From Gemmataceae bacterium (GTDB lineage: Bacteria > Planctomycetota > Planctomycetia > Gemmatales > Gemmataceae), in NCBI GenBank assembly GCA_009692005.1, contig SHZZ01000015.1, positions 1 to 63,191 of the forward strand: a stretch of 63,191 bases of DNA. Reading direction: 5' to 3'. The notes under the pieces are model-generated. The model was not told where the DNA came from and made no database searches. It was given only the letters and a program-made list of their open reading frames with translations. Position 1 is the stretch's first letter, and each line of letters begins with the position of its first letter. This document shows, in pieces, positions 16,785 to 26,318 of the stretch. The position numbers and the translations under genes are program-made.

Positions 16785-19700
16785 TGAAGCTGTTTCAAAA
16801 AGTTTACTTTGGGATTTTCTTGCTCGGCTTTTTAGCCCTTGCACCAAGCCAGGCGCTGGCCCAGAAGAACGCCTCGGGTAAAGTCGATCTCGACCCCGAG
16901 AGCGAAAGGAAGTCCTTTCAGGTGGCGGAAGGGTTCGAGGTGAATCTTTTCGCCGCAGACCCTCAGCTCGCCAAGCCCATCCAAATTTGTTTCGACACAG
17001 ACGGCCGGTTGTGGGCCGCCTGCAGTTCCACTTATCCTCAAGTGCTTCCGGGCCAGCCCAAAGAAGACAAGATTCTGGTCATGGAGGACACTGATGGCGA
17101 TGGCAAGGCCGATAAAACCACTGTTTTCGCCGATGGCCTGCTCATTCCCACCGGCCTGGCGCCGGGCGATGGCGGCGTCTATGTCGTCGATAGCACCGAC
17201 CTGGTCCACTTCAGCGACACCGATGGCGATGGCAAGGCCGATCGCAAGCGCATCATCCTTTCCGGGTTCGGCACCGAAGACACGCATCACATGGTTCACT
17301 CGCTGCGCTGGGGCATGGATGGCCTGCTCTACTTTAATCAAGCGATTTACATCCATAGCCATTTGGAAACTCCTTACGGACCGAAGCGGCTGGGCGGCGG
17401 CGGCGTATGGCAGTTCCGACCGCAATCTCTTGAACTCGACATTGTCATGCGCGGGCTGGTCAATTCCTGGGGGCATCATTTCGATGCCTGGGGGCAATCG
17501 TTTACCACCGACGGCGCGGGCGGAGAGGGTATTAACTATGTCATCCCGCGCGGCTACTATGCCACCGCGGTTGGCGCTAAAAGAATCGTCCAGGGCCTCA
17601 ACCCCGGCAGCCCCAAGCACTGCGGCCTGGAAATTCTATCCGGCAGGCACCTGCCGGATTCCTGGCAGCAGAGCATGATCACCAACGACTTCCGCGGACA
17701 CCGCGTTTGTCGCTTCACTCTCGAACCCGATGGCGCGGGGTATGTCTCACGCCAGCAGACGGAACTGATCAAAACCAACCACCCAGCTTTTCGACCCATT
17801 GATGTCCGCCAGGGACCCGATGGCGCCATTTACCTCGCTGACTGGTTCAACCCCATCATTCAACATGGTGAAGTTGATTTCCGCGACCCACGCCGGGACA
17901 AAACCCACGGGCGCATCTGGCGGGTCACTGCCAAAGGGAGGCCGCTGGTTCCGCGCCCGGCGCTGAAGAAAGATACCCCGATTGAATTGTTGAACCATCT
18001 CAAGGACCCGGAAATGTGGACCCGGCACATGGCCAGGCGCGAATTCGTGGAACGGGGCCCAAGCGCCATTCCCGCCTTGAACCCCTGGGCCCAAGCTTTG
18101 GATTCAAGCAACGAACCCTTGCTCCTTGAAGCCTTGTGGACTTTCCAGGCAGTCGATCAGATCAATGAAAAACTCTTGCAATCCCTGCTGCGGGCTCGGG
18201 ACCCGCGCATTCGCGCCGCCGCCGTCCGCGTGACTGCCATGTGGAGAAAAAAAATCCCCGCCGCCAAGGAGGCAATTGAACCACTGGTAACCGACCCGAA
18301 TCCGCAGGTGCGGCTGGAGGCCGTCCGGGCTTTGGGCCTATTTCCTTCTCCCAATTCCGCCCAGGCCGCCTTGAAAGTCCTCGACCTGCCCATGGATCGC
18401 TTCCTCGATTACAGCCTCTGGCAGACCTTGCAAGAGTTGGAAGCGGTTTGGCTCCCCGCTTTCTCCCGAGGGGAACTTTCTTTTGGAAGAACCGAGCGCC
18501 TGATTTACGCTCTGCGTTCCTCCGGTGGAGGCGAGGTCGCCAAACGATTGGGAGAATTGGTCCGCGAAGAGAAGATCCCCGATGAAACTTTGGACGGAGC
18601 CATGGCCCATCTGGCCGAAGTAGGCGGACCGGGTGAACTCGCTCTGCTTCTGTCGAAAGCCGTGGCCAACCCCGACCCCAGGCGCGCCGCCATATGGCTA
18701 GATCGCCTGGTCTATTCCATGCAGCAGCGGGGAGTCAAACCGGCGGTGAATCCCCAAATTGTCCTGGGAATTCTGTCGAAGGAGAACAGTCCGCTCACCC
18801 CGGCTGGAGCAAAGCTTGCCGGGCTGCTCAAGCTGGAAGCGGCCCGCGGGATTCTGGAGAAACTTACTCAGACCTCAATTTCTCTGGAAACCCGCCTCGG
18901 CGCCTTGCAAGGCCTTGAAGGGCTTGGAGGCAAGCCTTCGGTTGATTTTCTTGCCCGCATGGCGGTGGAAAAAAGTCAGCCGGTGGAGTTTCGTAAAGGG
19001 GCGTTGAAGCATTTGGCCGGGGTCGACCTGAACTTGGCAGCAAACCTGACCAAATCCGCTTTTCTAAACCAGCCACAAAACAGCGCTGACACGGAAGAGA
19101 TTTTTGGCTATTTCCTCGGCAGAAAAGACGGAATCAACCCCCTGGTCGCATCATTAAGTCAGGGAAAAATCACAGCCGACGCTGCAAAAATCGGCATCCG
19201 CCAGGCCAAGGTTTCCGGCCGGGAAACCCCGACGCTTATCCAGGCGCTGGAAAAAGCCGGCGGCCTCGGCAAAGCACCTGCCCCACTGACTCAACCTGAA
19301 TACGAGGCCCTGGTCAAGGAGGTCACGCTTCGGGGCGACCCTGCGCGCGGCCAGGCCGTCTTTCGAAGAAAGGATCTCAATTGTCTTAAGTGCCATGCCC
19401 TGTCCGGAGCGGGCGGACTGGTTGGCCCCGACCTCACCAGCCTCGGCGCCAGCGCCCAGGTGGATTACCTTGTCGACTCGCTCATCAACCCCAACAAGGC
19501 CATCAAAGAAAATTACCACTCGCTGGTGGTGACCACGGTCGATGGCAAAATTTTCACCGGGGTAAAGGTCAGGCAAAATGATAAAGAACTCGTCCTGCGC
19601 GACGCCGAGGATCGTGAGGTTGCCATTCCGGCCAAGAAAATCGAGGAGCAAAAGAACGGGAAATCGTTGATGCCGGAAGGCTTGATCGATTCTCTCACGC

Positions 19701-20239
19701 GGGGGGAACTTCTCGATCTGGCGCGCTTCTTATCCGAGCTGGGCAAACCAGGGCCGTACGGGCCAGGGAAAGCATCCATCGTGAGAAGGTTTGAAGCCCT
19801 CGAGCCCACCCCGCAAGCCTACACGGTTTTATCACGCATGGGGAATGACGCCATCGCCAACCCCGCCGAGCCGCTCTTGTGGTCGGCCGTTTATGCCACC
19901 GCCCAGGGTGATTTACTCCCGCAAGAACTTCCCCAGTTCACGCAAAACCGCGCCTTGGAGGGCAATCGCCTTTTCATATCCTTTGTGCGATTCGCCTTTG
20001 AGACTGGCGCCAAGGGAAAAGCCGGGTTGAAAATTCATTCTCCCCAGGGGGTCACCTTCTGGGTCGATGGCAAACCTTCCCCCATGGACAAGGAAGGTTT
20101 TGCTGTATTGGAACTTGAGCCGGGGAAGCATCTGGTCGTTTTGAGGATAGATCGTGGCGGCGCCAGCAAGGAATTGCGCCTGGAACTGGATGATATCGCA
20201 TCACTGCCCGCAAAGACTCGAATCACGCAAGGGAAATAG
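16784..20239 (+). CDS. PVC-type haem-binding CxxCH protein (membrane-bound dehydrogenase-like)
   Basis: 1151 residues. A signal peptide (residues 1-26, ending ALAQ) is followed by a beta-propeller dehydrogenase-like domain beginning FQVAEGFEVNLFAADPQLAKP. It contains two DTDGDGKAD calcium-binding-like loops and the HHMVHSLRWGMDGLLYF block. The middle, about 430-830, is made of HEAT-like helical repeats. A cytochrome c domain with one CLKCH motif lies near residue 867, followed by GGLVGPDLTSLG and the MPEGL block that supplies an axial methionine. This is the architecture of the planctomycete 'putative membrane-bound dehydrogenase' family, probably a periplasmic haem protein in electron transfer. 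It is coupled to the SGNH hydrolase. A second, distinct member lies at 43552-46506. Confidence 0.92.
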   Translation: MKLFQKVYFGIFLLGFLALAPSQALAQKNASGKVDLDPESERKSFQVAEGFEVNLFAADPQLAKPIQICFDTDGRLWAACSSTYPQVLPGQPKEDKILVMEDTDGDGKADKTTVFADGLLIPTGLAPGDGGVYVVDSTDLVHFSDTDGDGKADRKRIILSGFGTEDTHHMVHSLRWGMDGLLYFNQAIYIHSHLETPYGPKRLGGGGVWQFRPQSLELDIVMRGLVNSWGHHFDAWGQSFTTDGAGGEGINYVIPRGYYATAVGAKRIVQGLNPGSPKHCGLEILSGRHLPDSWQQSMITNDFRGHRVCRFTLEPDGAGYVSRQQTELIKTNHPAFRPIDVRQGPDGAIYLADWFNPIIQHGEVDFRDPRRDKTHGRIWRVTAKGRPLVPRPALKKDTPIELLNHLKDPEMWTRHMARREFVERGPSAIPALNPWAQALDSSNEPLLLEALWTFQAVDQINEKLLQSLLRARDPRIRAAAVRVTAMWRKKIPAAKEAIEPLVTDPNPQVRLEAVRALGLFPSPNSAQAALKVLDLPMDRFLDYSLWQTLQELEAVWLPAFSRGELSFGRTERLIYALRSSGGGEVAKRLGELVREEKIPDETLDGAMAHLAEVGGPGELALLLSKAVANPDPRRAAIWLDRLVYSMQQRGVKPAVNPQIVLGILSKENSPLTPAGAKLAGLLKLEAARGILEKLTQTSISLETRLGALQGLEGLGGKPSVDFLARMAVEKSQPVEFRKGALKHLAGVDLNLAANLTKSAFLNQPQNSADTEEIFGYFLGRKDGINPLVASLSQGKITADAAKIGIRQAKVSGRETPTLIQALEKAGGLGKAPAPLTQPEYEALVKEVTLRGDPARGQAVFRRKDLNCLKCHALSGAGGLVGPDLTSLGASAQVDYLVDSLINPNKAIKENYHSLVVTTVDGKIFTGVKVRQNDKELVLRDAEDREVAIPAKKIEEQKNGKSLMPEGLIDSLTRGELLDLARFLSELGKPGPYGPGKASIVRRFEALEPTPQAYTVLSRMGNDAIANPAEPLLWSAVYATAQGDLLPQELPQFTQNRALEGNRLFISFVRFAFETGAKGKAGLKIHSPQGVTFWVDGKPSPMDKEGFAVLELEPGKHLVVLRIDRGGASKELRLELDDIASLPAKTRITQGK

Positions 20240-20240
20240 G

Positions 20241-20654
20241 TCAGCGGGAGACGCTTTCCCAATCGGTGGGAGGAGAAGGCAGGAGCGGATGATGGCTGGC
20301 AGCCTGGCGAACCAGGTTTTCAGGAAACACTTTGCCCGCTTTTTCCACAATGATTTGGAAACGCCGCAGTGACTCGGTGTAAACTTCTTGGCTCATGCCA
20401 CCTGATTCCGACTTCTTCCGGAGTTTCTCAATCTCCACCCATAGAGAAGCAAACACTCTCAAGGTCAGACGGTGAAAAAGCCGGGGAACTGAACAAGCTC
20501 CGGCGCGCCAGAAAGAGTCGGCATAAGCGCCAGGATTAGCAACCTCAAGCAGGTGGAATTTGTTATCGACGAAAAGAGACGGAATCACCGCGTTGCAATG
20601 CTCAACGCTTCCAGGGGCGGAGTCCTCTTCGTGCGGGCAGGTCTCGGCGACCAT
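20241..20654 (-). CDS. hypothetical protein
   Basis: 137 residues from the ATG at 20654, which has an AGGAAGGGGG site. The frame continues upstream to 20798 but that part is unlikely to be coding. The protein has two cysteines near the start (ETCPHEEDS, EHCNAV), a LEVANPGAYADSF stretch and a charged helical C-terminus (VEIEKLRKKSES, LRRFQIIVEKAGKVFPEN). I recognise no family. It could be a small cytoplasmic protein. It converges with the PVC gene, leaving one base between the stop codons. Confidence 0.5.
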   Translation of the reverse strand: MVAETCPHEEDSAPGSVEHCNAVIPSLFVDNKFHLLEVANPGAYADSFWRAGACSVPRLFHRLTLRVFASLWVEIEKLRKKSESGGMSQEVYTESLRRFQIIVEKAGKVFPENLVRQAASHHPLLPSPPTDWESVSR

Positions 20655-20776
20655 GGCATCCCCCTTCCTGTGGAAATGACCGTGCTCTCCTTGCACAACC
20701 CTGGCAATCCCTTGTTTAATTGTAGGCTTGAGAAAAGAGGGGCGTGCGGGGAAAAGCATTAAAAAGGGGAAAAGAG

Positions 20777-20834
20777 TAAAAAAAGCAGGCGCTGGCAATG
20801 AGACTAAGCATCACGCTCTAACCGGCGCCTGCTT
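20777..20834 (-). terminator. intrinsic terminator after the PQQ-propeller gene
   Basis: On the minus strand AAGCAGGCGC (20834-20825) pairs with GCGCCTGCTT (20792-20783) around a long 32-base loop. The stem is followed by a run of seven T. It lies about 12 bases after the stop of the gene at 20847-22118. Confidence 0.7.
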
Positions 20835-20846
20835 CGGCCTTTTCCC

Positions 20847-22118
20847 TTATTTCTCCCCGATGGCGTACAGGGTTTCAAATCCGCGTAGATAGATGCGCCC
20901 ATTGGAAATGGCCGGCGAAGCCGTCAGTTGAACAGGCAATTTGTTCTTCGACAAAACCTCGAACTTGGGCCCCGCCTTGACCACGGTCACCGTGCCGTCA
21001 CGCGCCGACAGAAAAATTTTCCCATCCGCATATACGGGCGAAGCCCGGTGCCTTTGATCATGCGTCCGCTGCTGGTACAGTTCCTTCCCCGTCGCCGCTT
21101 CCAAACAGATCAGGATGCCGTTCTCCCGGCAGAGATAGACCAGGCCATCGTGAACTAATGGCGAGGGGACATCCGGGGTGTTTGCCGGCCGCCGCCATTG
21201 CTCGAAACTGTTGCCCATGGTGACCATGCCCCTGGCATCGGGTTTCAATCCCACCACCGGGCCGTTCTTGGCTGAGGGAATGACAATCAATCCGGGGACA
21301 GCCACGGGGGAAGCGACAAACCTCAGTGTCGTGTTGTATTTTTCCTTGGGGTTCAAGCCGCCCAGGCGCCAGATTTCTTCCCCGTTATTTAAAGAATGCC
21401 CGGTGGCGTAATCGTTGCCATGAACAATGAGGATGGCGTTTTTCCCGTCTGACCAAAGTGTTGGGGAGGCGTAGGAATGCTCGCACTCGTCTCGACCGTC
21501 GCTTTTGCGGTCGATTTTCCAAACCTCTTTGCCGGTTTCTTTTTCCAAACAAGCCACCTTGGCCCCGCCGGAATGGATCAAGGCCAGATAAAGGCGGTCC
21601 TCATGCAAAACCGGGGTGGAATGCATGCCGAATTGAATTTTGAATTTTCCATAGCGCTCCTGCAGATCGACGGCCCAGATTTCCTTTCCCTGAAAATCGA
21701 AACAGGCCAGTTTGCCCGCGCCGGTAAAGGCCCAGACTTTTTTGCCATCGGTGGAGCAGGAGGCCGAGGCGCCGTTCCCTTCGTCCGAGCGAACTTTGCT
21801 CCCCCCCGCGCCCATCTTCTTGCGCCAGAGTTCCTTCCCTTGCGTGCTGACGCAAAGTAAAATCTGGTCTTCCCCCGCCACACTGGTGAGGAACATGCGG
21901 TCCTCCCAGATCACCGGGGTGGAACCGCCCATGCCGGGCATCGGCAGCGACCACAAGACATGGGTTTTTTCATCCCAGGAAAAAGGCAAGTTTTTCTCTT
22001 GGGAAATGCCATCCAGACGCGGTCCGCGCCAGGCCGGCCAGTTTTCCCCGCGGGCGGCCGACAGGGCCAGAGTGAAAAAAACCATCAAGGCAACAACAGA
22101 AAATCCCCGACGCTGCAT
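20847..22118 (-). CDS. secreted PQQ-like beta-propeller (BamB-type) repeat protein
   Basis: 423 residues from the ATG at 22118 (MQRRGFSVVALMVFF), with a GGAGAACC site and a clear signal peptide ending about residue 24. The mature part begins ENWPAWRGPRLDGISQEKNLPFSW, the standard opening of planctomycete PQQ-binding-like propeller proteins. Repeated blades follow: GMGGSTPVIWEDRMFL, TGAGKLACFDFQGKEIW, HEDRLYLALIHS, PLVHDGLVYLCRENG, ASPVYADGKIFLSARDG, ending SNGRIYLRGFETLYAIG. These proteins act as periplasmic or outer-membrane scaffolds; enzymatic PQQ use is not shown. It is followed by a strong terminator and lies about 95 bases after the TIGR03067 gene. Confidence 0.85.
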   Translation of the reverse strand: MQRRGFSVVALMVFFTLALSAARGENWPAWRGPRLDGISQEKNLPFSWDEKTHVLWSLPMPGMGGSTPVIWEDRMFLTSVAGEDQILLCVSTQGKELWRKKMGAGGSKVRSDEGNGASASCSTDGKKVWAFTGAGKLACFDFQGKEIWAVDLQERYGKFKIQFGMHSTPVLHEDRLYLALIHSGGAKVACLEKETGKEVWKIDRKSDGRDECEHSYASPTLWSDGKNAILIVHGNDYATGHSLNNGEEIWRLGGLNPKEKYNTTLRFVASPVAVPGLIVIPSAKNGPVVGLKPDARGMVTMGNSFEQWRRPANTPDVPSPLVHDGLVYLCRENGILICLEAATGKELYQQRTHDQRHRASPVYADGKIFLSARDGTVTVVKAGPKFEVLSKNKLPVQLTASPAISNGRIYLRGFETLYAIGEK

Positions 22119-22212
22119 GGCAGGTTCTCCGTTTAGTTCAATCCCCGTATTAATCAGGAAGGCCCGGTCCAATGGACCAGGCCCCTTTTGGCGGGTAAAT
22201 CCTTCACTGGGT

Positions 22213-23055
22213 TTAGGGAAACAATTTCCAATCCCGGTGAATGCGGCCCTTCTGGTCAATCAGGGCCAGCTCCGTGGAAGTATACCAGGATACCCGGTAC
22301 GAGAAAACCTGATTACGCAAATGGTCGTCCGTGCTGGTGGTGATGTAGGCAATAATCACGCCATTGTTCAATTTCCAGGATCCGCTGCAGCGCTCTTCCC
22401 CTTTAAAAAGCTTGGGGAAGAATTTTTTGTAAGTCCAGGTGGAGCTGAATGACCCGTCGGCTTTCATGGTAAAAGTCTCCACGCGCTCGTCGTCTTGGTG
22501 GCCCCAGGTGCCCGCCAGCGCCTGGCGGATTTTCTCATCGGAGGAAGCTTCCGCAGGCGCCAGTCGCGGTGCAACAACCGCGGGTGCGGCCACCGGAGCC
22601 GTTTGCAATGGCTTGCCAGGATTCAACTTCCTCAGGTTCAGAAGGGTGTATTGGTTCCCAGGCGTGGAGGCAAATAGCGACGGCCTTTCCATCGACTCAT
22701 GGGAGCAGAGGCAAAGTAACAGCGTGTCGCTATCCAGCAGGAAAATTCCCTTGGAGCCAAATTTCTCGGATGAAGTCAGGTCAATAGCGCGTGGGTTCTG
22801 GTCGTTGTAGAGGACAAAGGCCAGCGCGCGCTTGCGCCCGGGCACCGGCGAGTCATAGCGCATGACATTGCCTTCGATTTGGATTTGCCCCCCGCGGATA
22901 ATGCCTTCGCGAACATTTTTCAAAGGAATGACTACGCCGGCATCGATCATGGTGGTTATTTCCCAGGCTCCGTTGATGACGGGGATTTCTTGCCGGGCGA
23001 AGCCGGGGAGAACCGCAACCATGGCCAGAGCTATTAAACCCAAAGAACGCAACAT
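22213..23055 (-). CDS. TIGR03067-type secreted lipocalin-like protein
   Basis: 280 residues. The signal peptide is residues 1-20 (LGLIALAMVAVLPGFA). The N-terminal part shows the planctomycete TIGR03067 pattern: NGAWEITTMIDAG, RGGQIQIEGNVMRYD, PRAIDLTSSEKFGSKGIFLLDSDTLLLCL and RPSLFAS. An alanine and proline-rich linker follows. The C-terminal domain (ALAGTWGHQDDERVETFTMKADGSFSS, SGSWKLNNGVIIAYIT) has the lipocalin-like pattern of small beta-barrel proteins. Function is unknown; the family is thought to be extracytoplasmic. The open frame and signal peptide agree on the start at 23055. Confidence 0.8.
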   Translation of the reverse strand: MLRSLGLIALAMVAVLPGFARQEIPVINGAWEITTMIDAGVVIPLKNVREGIIRGGQIQIEGNVMRYDSPVPGRKRALAFVLYNDQNPRAIDLTSSEKFGSKGIFLLDSDTLLLCLCSHESMERPSLFASTPGNQYTLLNLRKLNPGKPLQTAPVAAPAVVAPRLAPAEASSDEKIRQALAGTWGHQDDERVETFTMKADGSFSSTWTYKKFFPKLFKGEERCSGSWKLNNGVIIAYITTSTDDHLRNQVFSYRVSWYTSTELALIDQKGRIHRDWKLFP

Positions 23056-23387
23056 TTTAATTCTCCTGGTGAACCGACGGTAAGACGGGATTGTCGCCGG
23101 AATGGGAAAAAAAGGTCAAGAGGAGTGAACCGCATGAGGAGTGCTTAACTCAGTGGAAAGCAAGGCGCCTCCTCGCCTTGCCAGGCAACCAATCATAAAA
23201 TCTGGGTCATTGAAGGTCTTACAAAAATTAATTCAGCCATTTCAGTTGCCTGCATCCTGTTGTTAACCAATCCGTTCGCGGCAGGTATTTTTCCAAATAA
23301 ATACCAGGTGGTTGAATTAGACTTCAACCAAATTGTCTACCACGGAGACTTGACATTGTTTAATCGCCTTGGCCCCCCCGGTTTTTT
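23056..23387. other. intergenic region between divergent genes
   Basis: About 330 bases separate the TIGR03067 gene from the beta-helix gene. It holds an AT-rich central stretch and a TTGACA at 23350, but no paired -10 element is convincing. The last 35 bases before 23388 include runs of seven C and six T. If one base were added or removed there, the beta-helix frame would extend upstream to TTGACATTG, giving a more usual N-terminus. Confidence 0.4.
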
Positions 23388-25385
23388 GTGCCGTCCTTTG
23401 AACGGATGGAAAACCGCTCAGTTCCGGCCACCTTCACCGTAAGCAATACCGACAACTTGGGGCTCGGATCCCTTAGAGACGCCATTACCAGCGCCAATGA
23501 AAGTCCCGGTGCGGATTCCATTGTCTTCACTGCCACGGGAACAGGCATCCTGGGTTCTCCCCTGCCCAACATCACCGACCCGGTGGATATCAATGCCCTG
23601 AGCGCTAACACCGTCCCCACCTTTGGCATTAACGCAAACGGGTTTGCCGGGCTGGTCTTGGAAACCGGCGGCACAGACTCATCCATCAAGGGCCTTTCCG
23701 TTGGTGGCGCCGCCGGCGCAGGCATCACTTTGAATGGCGCCAATATTACCGTGGCCAATAATTACATCGGCCTGGCCCTGGATGGCTCGACTTCTTTGCC
23801 CAACACCGGGGATGGGGTTAAGATCACTTCCAATTCCGGGGGAAATTTGATTGGCAATGCCGATCCTTTGTCCAGCATCGACTATTTCAAATCGGATGGT
23901 GTCAGCGCGCCATCAGCGCCCTTTTGGCAAGGAGTGCGCGCATCGGACACCGCGGGCAACTTCCTCATTGCTGGCACATCGGGTTCCAATGGGGTTCTTT
24001 ACGATGGCCCTATCAACGGCGTGGGGGGGACCTCGTTTTTAGTGAATCTTCCCGGGGCAAACACCACCAGCGTCTATGGGCCCGACAACCTGGCCAATGG
24101 GAAAATCCGCCTGGTGGGATCCTACCGAGCCAACAATTTGATCAATGGTTTTCTCTTCGAGGGAACCACCAGCGACTTTGCCAACGCCGCAAATTACACC
24201 ACGATGAACTATCCCGGCGCAACTTACACTTTTGTCCACAGCACCATGGGTGGCTTCGCGGTGGGCAACGGCGACGGCCCCGAAGGCAACGCTCCCTTGG
24301 GCACTGGACATGCCTTCCTTTACGAAATAGCCAATAACGCCATTTCCGACATTGTTTTTCCCGGCTCTCTATCCACCACGGTTTATGGCATTTGGGACAA
24401 CGGCGGAAAAAGCTACACCATTGCAGGCGGTTACAGCAACACAGGCAACCCCAATGCCGCGCTTAGCCATGGTTACATTGCCGATTACAACTCCCTGACC
24501 AATACCTATTCCAACTGGACAAGTTACGACTACCCTAACGGGGAGTTTGGGCAAAACTTCATCACTCATTTTGAAGGCATCAGCAGCGTGGAAAACGGAG
24601 TTTACACTCTTAGCGCCAATTCTTTGCAAACAGGCGACGGCAATTTGCAACAAGGGTCATGGGTATCGGTCAGACGAAACGCCAATAACACCTTTGGCGA
24701 CGGCGCTTGGCTCGATTTGAACTTCAATGGTGTTCCCAGCAATTTACTTACCAGTTCCAATTCGGTCATGGGCAACGCTGTCGTGGGGATAGTGATCGAT
24801 GGGGCCAACTCTTTCGGCTACCAGGCCAATTTGAACTTCAGCTTTCAACTTTCCAATGTCATTTCGAGCAATGGCGGCAACGGCATCAGCGTGGATGGGG
24901 CGATCTTTAACCAGATCTCCATGAACTTCATCGGCAGCGATTTCTCGGGGAAGCTGGACCGCGGGAATTTTCTCAATGGCATTCTTTTGACCAATGAGGC
25001 TATTGGAAACATCATTGGCGGGCAGGCCACCGCCGGGAATGATCCAACGGGAAATGTTTTCGCACGGCCTCCCATGGGAAACCTTATTTCGGGCAACGGC
25101 CAGAACGGCGTGCTGATCGAAGCTGGCGCCAATGACAACTTATTAAGCGGGAATTACATCGGCACCAATGTCACGGCCTCTTTTCCATTGCCAACAACGG
25201 CGATGGCATCGCTCTGGTCAATGCCAGTGATAACCAGATCATTGGCTGCACTTTGCAGCAGAATCCTTTCGTTTTTTACAATGTCATTAGCGGCAACGGA
25301 GGCAATGGCATTCGCGTTTCCGACTCGGATAATGTCACAATCCATGCCAATTTTCTCGGCGTGGGGGCTGATAACACCACACTAG
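23388..25385 (+). CDS. beta-helix surface protein, 5' part of a frameshifted gene
   Basis: The N-terminus reads MENRSVPATFTVSNTDNLGLGSLRDAI, the standard opening of large planctomycete surface or secreted proteins. Then come repeats of the parallel beta-helix type, with short ISGNGGNGI and NNYIGLALDG units and many NxxG turns. A central block (about residues 160-470) repeats a YDYPNG-type pattern (FLFEGTTSDF, HAFLYEIANNAISD) resembling an extracellular-repeat domain. The reading frame is lost near 25179-25186, where the beta-helix repeats continue in the frame of 25253-26182. The last 68 residues of this open frame are therefore spurious. The start is uncertain (GTG 23388 or ATG 23406). Confidence 0.65.
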   Translation: MPSFERMENRSVPATFTVSNTDNLGLGSLRDAITSANESPGADSIVFTATGTGILGSPLPNITDPVDINALSANTVPTFGINANGFAGLVLETGGTDSSIKGLSVGGAAGAGITLNGANITVANNYIGLALDGSTSLPNTGDGVKITSNSGGNLIGNADPLSSIDYFKSDGVSAPSAPFWQGVRASDTAGNFLIAGTSGSNGVLYDGPINGVGGTSFLVNLPGANTTSVYGPDNLANGKIRLVGSYRANNLINGFLFEGTTSDFANAANYTTMNYPGATYTFVHSTMGGFAVGNGDGPEGNAPLGTGHAFLYEIANNAISDIVFPGSLSTTVYGIWDNGGKSYTIAGGYSNTGNPNAALSHGYIADYNSLTNTYSNWTSYDYPNGEFGQNFITHFEGISSVENGVYTLSANSLQTGDGNLQQGSWVSVRRNANNTFGDGAWLDLNFNGVPSNLLTSSNSVMGNAVVGIVIDGANSFGYQANLNFSFQLSNVISSNGGNGISVDGAIFNQISMNFIGSDFSGKLDRGNFLNGILLTNEAIGNIIGGQATAGNDPTGNVFARPPMGNLISGNGQNGVLIEAGANDNLLSGNYIGTNVTASFPLPTTAMASLWSMPVITRSLAALCSRILSFFTMSLAATEAMAFAFPTRIMSQSMPIFSAWGLITPH

Positions 25386-26182
25386 TCCCCAATAATCTCA
25401 ATGGCATCCTTGTCGAGGGAACCTCGGGTTTTACGAAAGTCGGCGGAGTTATTCCACTGGGAAATGTGGCGGCGGGAAACAAATTGAACGGCATCGAAGT
25501 TAAGGACTTCGCCTACGGCTTTGTTTCCTTCAACACTTTCGACGGGCTGTTTGCCTTTGGCGCCGCCGCACCCAATGGGCTGGACGGTATTCTCATCACT
25601 TCTACAGGTGGTGACAACCTGCTCAGAACCAATGTCTGCTCTGGCAACACAGGCAATGGCATTCACATTGGCGGCAATGCCACCGGGGTTACTGTTGATC
25701 CCAACATTGCGGGAATGAACACTTCCGGTTTCACCCCTCTGCCCAATGGGGCCAACGGCATACTCATTGATGGCGATGCCCATGGGAATATCATCGGCGG
25801 CGAGTTGCAATCGGTTATTCCGCGCAACACTTTCTCGGGCAATTTGGGCGCTGGGATTCGTTTTTCCGGCACGGCCCATGCCAACATCGTTTACAACACT
25901 AATGTTGGCTTGAGTTCCAACGGCGAAAACGCCTTTGGCAACGGCCTGGCGGGGATCCTTCTCGATTCCGGCACATTTGGCAATATCATCGGAGGCGTGG
26001 AAGTAGGGTCCAGTCCCACTACCAATGGCACCCGGGCCAACATCCTTACTGGCGCCGGGCCGGGCGGCGCGCCCCAAGTCAATGTTCTCAACGGCCTCAG
26101 CCTGGCCTTGATCGATGCCTTCTTCTCCTTTGATGATGACTTTGAAGGAGGGGTATTTGCAGGTGGGAATCTGGTGGAATAA
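25253..26182 (+). CDS. beta-helix surface protein, 3' part of the frameshifted gene
   Basis: This frame continues the beta-helix repeats of the previous entry: upstream of 25253 it already reads IANNGDGIALVNASDNQIIG from 25187. It contains units such as VISGNGGNGIRVSDSDN, NLNGILVEGTS, ANGILIDGDAHGNIIGG and GLAGILLDSGTFGNIIGG. The C-terminus ends FDDDFEGGVFAGGNLVE, with no sorting signal visible. A single missing base near 25179-25186 would join it with the 5' part into one protein of about 930 residues. It is a true frameshift mutation or a sequencing error; the codon pattern is equally clean on both sides. Confidence 0.65.
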   Translation: MQQNPFVFYNVISGNGGNGIRVSDSDNVTIHANFLGVGADNTTLVPNNLNGILVEGTSGFTKVGGVIPLGNVAAGNKLNGIEVKDFAYGFVSFNTFDGLFAFGAAAPNGLDGILITSTGGDNLLRTNVCSGNTGNGIHIGGNATGVTVDPNIAGMNTSGFTPLPNGANGILIDGDAHGNIIGGELQSVIPRNTFSGNLGAGIRFSGTAHANIVYNTNVGLSSNGENAFGNGLAGILLDSGTFGNIIGGVEVGSSPTTNGTRANILTGAGPGGAPQVNVLNGLSLALIDAFFSFDDDFEGGVFAGGNLVE

Positions 26183-26192
26183 TTCGACTTTA

Positions 26193-26210
26193 AGGGGGCT
26201 CACGCCCCCT
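26193..26210. terminator. GC hairpin after the beta-helix gene
   Basis: AGGGGGC (26193-26199) and GCCCCCT (26204-26210) form a seven-pair stem with loop TCAC, eleven bases after the stop codon. No T run follows. It resembles common planctomycete intergenic hairpins and could slow or stop transcription. Confidence 0.45.
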
Positions 26211-26318
26211 ACACTACTGCAGAAAAGGGTCATTTCTACCCGTGGATGAGTGGATGACGCTGCTCGCCAAGTTTGCTTGGATTTGCCACCAGGGCATGGT
26301 AGACTGCACCGACCTGCC

